6,701 bases of DNA from CAZUVQ01 sp964623915. Its GTDB lineage: Bacteria > Bacillota > Clostridia > UMGS1883 > UMGS1540. The position numbers and the translations under genes are program-made. Each line of letters starts with the position of its first letter. The first letter of the stretch is position 1. Under the pieces are notes generated by a model. It was given only the letters and a program-made list of their open reading frames with translations. It was not told where the DNA came from and searched no databases. The stretch is from contig CAZUVQ010000088.1 of assembly GCA_964623915.1 (NCBI GenBank), forward strand, positions 1 through 6,701. Direction: 5' to 3'. Positions 1-5,247 of this stretch are shown here, piece after piece.

Positions 1-38
1 TAAAAAATGGGGAAACTCAAATGTTACACTAGAATAAT

Positions 39-67
39 TTGATTTTAATTGATAAATATGGTATAAT
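39..67 (+). promoter_or_regulatory. Rightward sigma-70/SigA-type promoter with extended -10
   Basis: The -35 hexamer TTGATT (39-44, four of six consensus bases) is followed by a 17-bp spacer and a perfect TATAAT (62-67). The TG at 59-60 makes it an extended -10 element. Transcription would start near 74 and run toward the 3' end of the response regulator gene, that is, convergent with the operon. No open reading frame with a ribosome binding site follows, so the product would be a noncoding RNA or an antisense transcript. The elements are read directly; activity is inferred. Confidence 0.55.
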
Positions 68-73
68 ATTATT

Positions 74-182
74 GTAAAAAGTTAGTCATAACAGCATGAT
101 TTAAGCAAAAATCAGGGGGTGCATTTACTCTGACCGAAAAATCAAATTCTTGTAACCCCCTGCGTTAGCATGCCACTTTTTT
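74..182 (+). ncRNA. Candidate small structured RNA, family not recognised
   Basis: The candidate is bounded by the predicted start of the promoter at 39-67 and by a run of six T at 177-182. Inside it, CAGGGGGT (113-120) pairs with ACCCCCTG (155-162) across a 34-nt loop, and GCATG (94-98) can pair with CATGC (169-173), which would close a longer imperfect stem just before the T-run. There is no credible coding frame: the only ATGs give a 2-codon frame and a 17-codon frame without a Shine-Dalgarno sequence. I do not recognise an SRP, 6S, tmRNA or riboswitch consensus. The terminator stem is weak, so the 3' end is uncertain. Confidence 0.27.
107..162 (-). terminator. Putative rho-independent terminator of the operon
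   Basis: On the minus strand the 8-bp stem CAGGGGGT/ACCCCCTG is followed after one base by five U (111-107). It lies about 180 nt beyond the response regulator stop and is the first GC-rich stem with a U-run downstream of the gene. The 34-nt loop is longer than usual, which lowers confidence. The same inverted repeat could act within a rightward transcript. Confidence 0.42.
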
Positions 183-227
183 ATTATACAACCTTAATTT
201 TAACTGTTTTTTATCTGTATTAACTGT
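183..227 (-). promoter_or_regulatory. Tandem ACAG(T/A)TAA repeats before a leftward TATAAT
   Basis: On the minus strand three related half-sites follow each other: ACAGTTAAT from 227, ACAGATAAA from 218 and ACAGTTAAA from 207, that is 9 and 11 bp apart, about one helical turn. A TATAAT lies at 188-183, with no good -35 hexamer at the normal distance. Direct repeats in place of a -35 are the layout seen at promoters activated by OmpR/PhoB-type regulators, and such a regulator is encoded just upstream. The transcript would pass through the GGGGG/CCCCC stem. In AT-rich DNA this could be chance. Confidence 0.22.
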
Positions 228-340
228 CTTTAAAGCAAATTTGACTTTGTTCTTCACTCATTTTGGTAAAGATAATGCTGAACGGTTGCATTTTCTCTTT
301 TAATGATTGTGGTTACTTTGTCCAGTGACCAGGAACAGAA

Positions 341-1021
341 TTACATTTTAAACCTGTAACCTGCACCCCAGACAGTTTCAAGATATTGGTTTTTTTCAGG
401 ATTTGTTTCTATTTTTTCTCTAATTCTTGCAATATGTACAGTAATTGTTGTTACATCAGACAAAGCGTCATAACCCCAGACTCTTTCAAAAAGAGTCTCC
501 TTGCTGAACACCCTATTGGGGTTCTCAAACAAAAAGAGCAATAAGTCAAATTCTTTCTGAGTTAAAAAAACTTCGTTGCCATCTGCAAAAACACGCCTAT
601 CTTGCTTATCAATAGACAATCCGCCTGACACCAATAATTTGTTTTTATTAATACCAAACTTTTCGTATGTTTTTAAATGGCAGTTTACACGAGCAACCAA
701 TTCACCCATGCCAAAGGGTTTTGTTATATAATCATCTGCACCAAGGTTCAGACCTTTTATTTTATATGTCTCTTCGGATTTTGCCGATACTATCAGAACC
801 GGTATTTGTTTTGACTCGGATATTTCCTTTAAAATATCAAATCCATCCTTTTGCGGAAGCATTAAATCAAGTATAACAAGGTCAAGATTTTCATTTTTTA
901 TTAAATCAAGCCCCGTGCTTCCGTCAGAAACGCAGACCACCTCATAACCGCTCATTTCAAGGTAGTCTTTTTCAAGTTCTAATATGCTCTTATCATCTTC
1001 TACAATTAATATCCTTTTGAT
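341..1021 (-). CDS. OmpR/PhoB-family response regulator (noncanonical ATC or ATT start)
   Basis: DNA-binding response regulator, 226 aa from the ATC at 1021. The receiver domain (about 1-115) has the acidic pair D9-D10, phosphoacceptor D52 in ILDLMLP, S79 and K101 in TKPF, so it should be phosphorylatable. A winged-helix effector domain (about 130-226) ends in the typical VWGAGYRFKM. The first ATG, at 955, would remove beta-1 and D9-D10 and cannot be the functional start. In this frame the kinase stop codon TAA (1036-1034) comes only 12-15 bases before the domain begins, and there is no ATG, GTG or TTG between it and ATG 955. An AGGTGAT Shine-Dalgarno sequence (1031-1025) precedes ATT (1024) and ATC (1021). 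ATC gives the family-typical N-terminus MKRILIVEDD and the better spacing. ATT would add one residue (227 aa). The cognate kinase is the adjacent upstream gene. Target genes are not visible; self-regulation of the cluster is likely for this family. Confidence 0.93.
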   Translation of the reverse strand: MKRILIVEDDKSILELEKDYLEMSGYEVVCVSDGSTGLDLIKNENLDLVILDLMLPQKDGFDILKEISESKQIPVLIVSAKSEETYKIKGLNLGADDYITKPFGMGELVARVNCHLKTYEKFGINKNKLLVSGGLSIDKQDRRVFADGNEVFLTQKEFDLLLFLFENPNRVFSKETLFERVWGYDALSDVTTITVHIARIREKIETNPEKNQYLETVWGAGYRFKM

Positions 1022-1024
1022 AAT

Positions 1025-1031
1025 ATCACCT
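1025..1031 (-). promoter_or_regulatory. Ribosome binding site that fixes the response regulator start
   Basis: AGGTGAT is complementary to the 3' end of Firmicute 16S rRNA, which pairs with AGGAGGTGAT. It lies between the kinase stop and the receiver domain, and it places translation initiation at ATC 1021 or ATT 1024 rather than at ATG 955. Its closeness to the kinase stop suggests translational coupling. Confidence 0.6.
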
Positions 1032-1033
1032 TC

Positions 1034-2338
1034 TTATCTGACTATTTTCAACGAAATCAAAATAGAAGCACCGCTGTCAGCTTTGCTTACCGCCCAAATT
1101 CGACCATCTAAGCCTTCAACAATTTGCTTGGCAATTGCAAGACCGAGACCGCTTGAGCCTTCTATTGTCCTTGCAAAATCCGCCCTGTAAAACCTGTCGA
1201 ATATATACGGCAAATCCTTTTGGTTGATTCCCCTACCATTATCCAAAAATTCCAATATAACTGCATTATTTGTATTTCTTAGTTTAATTATTAGTGTTCC
1301 CGTTTGTTCTTCTATATTCTTCTTTGCATTGTCAATAATATTTTGGATTACACGCTTGAACTTTTTACGGTCTATTTTTACATAAACAGAATGCGCCAGT
1401 CCATTTTCAATCGCTATGTCTTTATTCTCAATTTCAAATTGATATAAGTTGTCGCTTACGCAGTACTCAATATAATTTAAAATATTTGTCTTTTCTGTAT
1501 CAAATATAATCTGGTTTAGGTCAAGTTTTGAATAAAGCAGCAAATCTTCCGTCATTGTATTAATAAGCTTTGTTTTTTCAATTGCTTTATTAAGATAATC
1601 TTTTTTCTTTTCTTCATTGTTTGCTACACCCTCAAGTACTCCTTCTATATAACCTCTTATAGATGTCACAGGTGTTTTCAAGTCATGTGAAATGCTTGAA
1701 ATTAAAAATTTCCTGTTTTCCTCAGCTTTTTGCTGATAAAATATAGAATTTTTAAGTTTTATGCGCAATTGCTCAATTGCTTTGCCAAGCTCTCTTACCT
1801 CGCTGTAGCCTTGTTCTGTGACGGCTGTATCAAGCTCGCCCTCCCGTAGCTTTTCAGTTTCTTTTTTTAAATCAATAACAGGTTTAATAATTTTTTTCAT
1901 GTTATTGTTTTGTACAATAATCGTTGCTATCATAAATGTAACTATGAATATAACTATTACAAATAAAATTAAACTTTTATAATAACCCCCTAAGTCTAAA
2001 ACAGGGTCAAGTTTTAAAACTTTATAATAGTTGTCCTGATGAGAAAAGCTGTCGGCTTTAATATTATATTTTACATTGCCGTAAATAAATTTCGTATTGT
2101 TTACGCTTATGTTCATCTGGATTTCTTTGACCTGATAACTGCTGAAATTATTGCTTTGATATATAATACTGTCGTTTTTCAATACAATAACAGCTGAGTC
2201 TCCCAAGCTGTCGGCATTGGGAGACTTATTTAAGAAATCATAAAAATAAGTATAACAAAAAGCTGCACAACCAGTAATAATAATTGTGATAATAAGTATT
2301 ATTATACTCTGCATAAAAAGCCTGTACTTTAGACTCAT
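1034..2338 (-). CDS. Membrane sensor histidine kinase (HAMP, HisKA, HATPase_c)
   Basis: Sensor kinase of a two-component system, 434 aa. TM1 (about 11-28) and TM2 (about 121-142) flank an extracytoplasmic loop of about 90 residues. It differs from the near loop-less BceS-type kinases, so it probably binds or senses a signal outside the membrane. A HAMP linker (about 143-198) leads to the dimerisation domain with phosphoacceptor H218 in SISHDLKTP. The ATPase domain has the N box (N337 in IIDNAKKN), G1 (D366-N-G-R-G), F box (YIFDRFYRAD, about 378-387) and G2 (GSSGLGLAIAK, about 394-404). All catalytic motifs are intact. I chose ATG 2338 because AGGG lies 8 bases upstream. An in-frame TTG at 2368 would add ten residues and overlap the permease gene; it is a possible alternative. 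The stop lies 12-15 bp before the response regulator, its presumed partner. Confidence 0.93.
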   Translation of the reverse strand: MSLKYRLFMQSIIILIITIIITGCAAFCYTYFYDFLNKSPNADSLGDSAVIVLKNDSIIYQSNNFSSYQVKEIQMNISVNNTKFIYGNVKYNIKADSFSHQDNYYKVLKLDPVLDLGGYYKSLILFVIVIFIVTFMIATIIVQNNNMKKIIKPVIDLKKETEKLREGELDTAVTEQGYSEVRELGKAIEQLRIKLKNSIFYQQKAEENRKFLISSISHDLKTPVTSIRGYIEGVLEGVANNEEKKKDYLNKAIEKTKLINTMTEDLLLYSKLDLNQIIFDTEKTNILNYIEYCVSDNLYQFEIENKDIAIENGLAHSVYVKIDRKKFKRVIQNIIDNAKKNIEEQTGTLIIKLRNTNNAVILEFLDNGRGINQKDLPYIFDRFYRADFARTIEGSSGLGLAIAKQIVEGLDGRIWAVSKADSGASILISLKIVR

Positions 2339-2348
2339 AAAACCAACC

Positions 2349-3092
2349 CTAAATATTTTTTTTATCAAAAAGGCAATATCCTATGCCAAAAAGCATCATG
2401 CCGTAACCGCATAATATAAGGAAAACCCTAATTATTTTACTGAAATTTATATAACTGCCTAAAAACAACCTGTAACAATCAAAGGCAGATGTAAATATAA
2501 AGCTTTTCAATATTGGGAAAATCAATGTTAACGCAATTAATACCAAATACAATAAAACGGTGAGCATAAATGCACTTGTTGTTCCCCTTGCAAGAAGTGA
2601 AATTACAACAACTAACATTGAAAACACGAAAAGAGGAAAAAATGCCGCTATATATGATAACAGAATTTTTAAATAACCATATGATGTTCCGTTAATAAAA
2701 AACGAAGCTAAGACAGACAAAATCATAACAAAAAGTAGATTTGCCATGATAAAGCTGGCTGCTGCCAATATTTTCCCCGTAAAAACAGTAAGCCTTGATG
2801 CGGGGCTTGTAAGGGTTAATTTAATTGTTTGTTCACTAAATTCACCCCCGAACATATCGATACAGACAAATGCGGTGAAAAGCGGTATCAAAGTGTAAAT
2901 TAAAACCGTTAAAACAAGTAGGGAAAATTCCGAGCTGCCTGTAACTCTTATGCCCACAAAACTGTTTAAACTGTAAACTATAATAGCCGCTACTAAAACA
3001 GCTAATATAGAAAAAATTGATGCAACTATGATTTTTTTCTTTTTGGAAATCTTAAATAATTCATTTATGTAGACAGCTTTAAGAGTTGACAT
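2349..3092 (-). CDS. ABC-2 type transporter permease (BcrB/lantibiotic-immunity-like)
   Basis: Membrane subunit of an ABC transporter, 247 aa, the usual length for this family. A short basic cytoplasmic N-terminus (FKISKKKK) is followed by six predicted membrane helices at about 21-42, 57-80, 107-133, 141-167, 173-195 and 221-242. After TM2 the segment FGGEFSEQTIKLTLTSPASR (81-100) matches the cytoplasmic E-x-x-x-x-T-...-SP-x-SR pattern found in ABC-2 permeases related to BcrB and bacteriocin-immunity subunits. The ATG overlaps the end of the ATPase gene by 14 bp and has a GAGGTGG ribosome binding site, so the two are translationally coupled and should form one transporter. Only one permease gene is present, so a homodimer is likely. 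The substrate is not shown by the sequence; peptide antibiotic or lipid-linked precursor export is inferred. Confidence 0.88.
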   Translation of the reverse strand: MSTLKAVYINELFKISKKKKIIVASIFSILAVLVAAIIVYSLNSFVGIRVTGSSEFSLLVLTVLIYTLIPLFTAFVCIDMFGGEFSEQTIKLTLTSPASRLTVFTGKILAAASFIMANLLFVMILSVLASFFINGTSYGYLKILLSYIAAFFPLFVFSMLVVVISLLARGTTSAFMLTVLLYLVLIALTLIFPILKSFIFTSAFDCYRLFLGSYINFSKIIRVFLILCGYGMMLFGIGYCLFDKKNI

Positions 3093-3804
3093 AAGAATCC
3101 ACCTCGCTCAAATAGTAATTTTCCAATGACGAATAATTATCGAGTATGTTATCCGTTCTGTCAACACTTAGAAGCTCACCGTTATACAATATTCCTATTC
3201 TGTCACATGTAAGCTCAATATCATGTATTAGATGGCTTGAAATAAAGAATGTTGTGTTGTTTTCCTTTGAAAGCTTTAAAATTAAATTTCTTATCTCGAC
3301 CATTCCCTCAACGTCAAGCCCATTTAATGGCTCGTCCAATATCAAAATACTTGGATTTGACAATATTGCCATTGCAATGCCGATTCTCTGTTTCATTCCC
3401 AATGAATAATTCTTTATTTTTTCGTTTTTGTATTTGAGCAAGCCGGTAATTTCAAGGCACTCATCAATTCTCAAATTATCCACGTCCTTAAAAAACCTTG
3501 CACATAGTAACAAGTTTTCATACGCAGTCAAGTAAGGGAAAGGGGTAACGCTCTCTATTATACATCCCACACTGCTCATTGCCCTGCTGTAATCATTTGT
3601 TATACTGTATCCGTTTATTTTAACATCGCCCTTGTCGGGTTTCATAAGACCTACCATTACCTTCATAGCAGTTGTTTTCCCCGCGCCGTTAGGCCCTAAA
3701 AACCCAAATATCTCACCGCGGTTAATTTCAAGATTAATGTCTTGTATCCCACGATTATTTTTATATGTTTTTGATAGATTTTCTATGATTATTGCTTTGT
3801 CCAA
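3079..3804 (-). CDS. ABC transporter ATP-binding protein, BcrA-like with Glu in the Q-loop position
   Basis: Cytoplasmic ATPase, 241 aa, that should power the adjoining permease. It has Walker A GPNGAGKT (37-44), signature YSLGMKQR (133-140), Walker B ILILDEP (153-159, catalytic E158) and the switch His H191 in SSHLIHD. Where most ABC proteins have the Q-loop Gln it reads VGCIIESVTPFPYLTAYENL, with E84 in place. This E-loop is described for lantibiotic immunity ATPases (LanF type) and for BcrA relatives, which supports a drug- or peptide-resistance role. The start is TTG 3804, with GGAGG (3816-3812) 7 bases before it and an N-terminus (MDKAIIIENLSKTYKNN) matching the family. The open frame extends upstream to an ATG at 3954, but those 50 residues overlap the preceding gene and look noncoding. 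The gene follows the secreted-protein gene by 64 bp and overlaps the permease by 14 bp. Confidence 0.95.
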   Translation of the reverse strand: MDKAIIIENLSKTYKNNRGIQDINLEINRGEIFGFLGPNGAGKTTAMKVMVGLMKPDKGDVKINGYSITNDYSRAMSSVGCIIESVTPFPYLTAYENLLLCARFFKDVDNLRIDECLEITGLLKYKNEKIKNYSLGMKQRIGIAMAILSNPSILILDEPLNGLDVEGMVEIRNLILKLSKENNTTFFISSHLIHDIELTCDRIGILYNGELLSVDRTDNILDNYSSLENYYLSEVDSYVNS

Positions 3805-3811
3805 GATATAG

Positions 3812-3816
3812 CCTCC
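3812..3816 (-). promoter_or_regulatory. Ribosome binding site fixing the TTG start of the ATPase
   Basis: A GGAGG core lies 7 bases before TTG 3804 in TTGGAGGCTATATC. It lies between the intergenic hairpin and the start, and decides against the 50-residue longer frame from 3954. Confidence 0.75.
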
Positions 3817-3824
3817 AATATCTG

Positions 3825-3864
3825 TTATCCCGGCATGAGGGAAGAACCCCCAAGCCGGGAATAA
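3825..3864 (-). repeat. Intercistronic hairpin before the ATPase gene
   Basis: The transcript between the secreted-protein stop and the ATPase start can fold into a long stem. TCCCGGC pairs with GCCGGGA, a U-A pair with one U-U mismatch follows, then GGGGG pairs with CCCUC around a UUCUU loop; the outer end extends by three A-U pairs with a bulged base. No U-run follows (the next bases are CAGATATTGGAGG), so it does not look like a full terminator. It may protect the upstream mRNA end, be a processing site, or partly uncouple expression of the first gene from the transporter and two-component genes. Confidence 0.6.
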
Positions 3865-3868
3865 GCTT

Positions 3869-5125
3869 TTACTCAAAAACTCTGACAAAATTACCGTCAA
3901 AATCCTCTGAACTGTTTGACGACGACCATCCTCCGTCTTCATGTAGGACAACATCAGGAACTATTTCAAGGTTTTGCTGCCCTGTCTGATAAAAAACACA
4001 GGTTTTTTCCTCACCATCTTCATAATAACTGAATGATGCTGAGCCATGTTTCCATAATAATTCTGATGAAAACTCAAATGCCTTTACTTCATCCGGTGAA
4101 TAGCCATCTTTGTATTCTTCGTAATATCTGCCGGTTATTGCATCGCTGTCAACTGATGTAATTTCAAAAAATCTTTCACCTTGTTTTACAAAGGTGCTTC
4201 CTTCAATCTCAATGATATTGTTCTTATAAACGCCAACGTATTTTTCATCAAACGAAAAACCGCCATTGTTTGTGCTGTAATCTACATTCTGACCGGTTAA
4301 ATCAGGTTCCATGACTGTTGTACTGTTAATATCCTTGATTTCTGCATAAAGTTCTATGGAATAGATGTGTTCAACACCTTTTTCATCAGTGGCAGTAATA
4401 CTGGCAGAACCTATTATATTTTCTATAATACCATCACTGTTTTCAATCGCTTTTCCCGAAACTTCTTTAACATATATGTTCTCTTTCGGGCGTGGTACTT
4501 TTAATACCTTTGCGCTTCTCTCATCAATAATCGCATACTTAAGCCCATAAGAAGAAACAGCATTAATGAGAGCCGGAATTTGAATATCTGACAAATAACC
4601 TGTATACATTTTCTTATCGCCGGCCTCCTCGACCTGTATAACATCCTTTAAGCTACCAACAAAAGCATCTAAAATCTTTTCGGCATCAGCGACTTCTTCC
4701 TCATCAAATGGGTTTTCAAAAATTTCATATTCTTCATCATTATCGAATCTATTATTCCATACATGATAAGAATCCGAGTCCGCATTCTTTGATATGCTCT
4801 TTTCGCTGTCAGAGTAATAATAGTATTCGTCTCTTTTGCCTTTCTCGATATTTACGGAATTTGTTTCGCTTGCATTGTTTACATTGTCATATTTGATGCT
4901 TGAGCTGTTTTCAATAAAAACCTCATCATCTACTTTAATTGTAACAGCCGTATCAACACTGAAGTTATCTACCTCATCAGATAGTTTTGCCATCGTGGTC
5001 TTTGCAGCGCTTTTAAGGCTGTGATACCCTGAGCCAAGCATAAAATCTGCAAAGGCTGATGTAGTTAAAATTACTGCACCCAAAGCAATCGCGATAAATG
5101 CAGTTGACCTTTTATTAATATGCAT
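3869..5125 (-). CDS. Secreted acidic protein of unknown function
   Basis: I do not recognise this family. The 418-aa product begins with a signal peptide: basic NKR at 4-6, a hydrophobic core at about 9-22, and a likely cleavage site after AFA (24-26). The mature protein is strongly acidic and hydrophilic, without a second membrane helix or a cell-wall anchor motif. It has alternating, probably beta-rich, segments at 55-125 (including DEYYYYSDSEKS), a charged DEEEVADAEK helix near 141-160, a middle segment (about 215-265) and a C-terminal region (about 295-418) with VGVYKNNIIEIEG and KQGERFFEITS that may be a small beta-barrel. It has one Cys (C376). ATG 5125 is chosen for its AGGAGG site 7 bases upstream and the signal peptide directly after it. 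The longer frame from 5251, overlapping the trmFO stop, would bury the signal peptide and is less likely. It is the first gene of the transporter/two-component cluster, which suggests an envelope sensor, scavenger or accessory protein. Confidence 0.85.
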   Translation of the reverse strand: MHINKRSTAFIAIALGAVILTTSAFADFMLGSGYHSLKSAAKTTMAKLSDEVDNFSVDTAVTIKVDDEVFIENSSSIKYDNVNNASETNSVNIEKGKRDEYYYYSDSEKSISKNADSDSYHVWNNRFDNDEEYEIFENPFDEEEVADAEKILDAFVGSLKDVIQVEEAGDKKMYTGYLSDIQIPALINAVSSYGLKYAIIDERSAKVLKVPRPKENIYVKEVSGKAIENSDGIIENIIGSASITATDEKGVEHIYSIELYAEIKDINSTTVMEPDLTGQNVDYSTNNGGFSFDEKYVGVYKNNIIEIEGSTFVKQGERFFEITSVDSDAITGRYYEEYKDGYSPDEVKAFEFSSELLWKHGSASFSYYEDGEEKTCVFYQTGQQNLEIVPDVVLHEDGGWSSSNSSEDFDGNFVRVFE

Positions 5126-5143
5126 AAAAAAACCTCCTAAAAA

Positions 5144-5187
5144 ATAATTGTACTGTAAACTTATAAGTTTTTGCTTTGTACAATTAT
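5144..5187 (-). promoter_or_regulatory. Inverted repeat overlapping a putative -10: likely operator
   Basis: A perfect 10-bp inverted repeat, ATAATTGTAC (5144-5153) and GTACAATTAT (5178-5187), encloses a second palindrome AAACTTATAAGTTT (5157-5170). The upstream arm overlaps a minus-strand TATAAT (5188-5183), and the rest would cover the transcription start and leader of the secreted-protein gene. A repressor bound here would block that promoter. As RNA the inner palindrome is AT-only and weak, so a DNA operator is the better reading. Confidence 0.45.
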
Positions 5188-5211
5188 ATATTATCCTACC
5201 TGTCTTGAATA
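5183..5211 (-). promoter_or_regulatory. Putative promoter of the secreted-protein/ABC/two-component cluster
   Basis: A consensus TATAAT (5188-5183) is preceded at 17 bp by TATTCA (5211-5206), a poor -35 with three of six consensus bases. The start would fall near 5176, about 50 nt before the ATG. The weak -35 fits a promoter needing an activator. A second possible -10, GATAAT, lies just upstream (5195-5190). The 122-bp gap after trmFO has no terminator stem, so readthrough from trmFO is also possible. Confidence 0.38.
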
Positions 5212-5247
5212 TTTCTAAACTATATATTAACAATTCATTAAATATTT

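Noticed and set aside
170..223. 17-codon frame on the plus strand within the left intergenic region
   Set aside because: No ribosome binding site and a composition typical of AT-rich noncoding DNA.
241..276. Rightward promoter TTGACT ... GATAAT
   Set aside because: The hexamers are 24 bp apart, too far for a sigma-70 type promoter, and no good -10 lies at 16-18 bp.
1..340. CRISPR array or insertion sequence ends
   Set aside because: The repeats here are short, few and not evenly spaced, and there is no transposase, cas gene or target-site duplication in the window.
3805..3954. 50-residue N-terminal extension of the ATPase from ATG 3954
   Set aside because: It overlaps the end of the secreted-protein gene, runs through the intergenic hairpin, has no family likeness, and a strong GGAGG marks TTG 3804.
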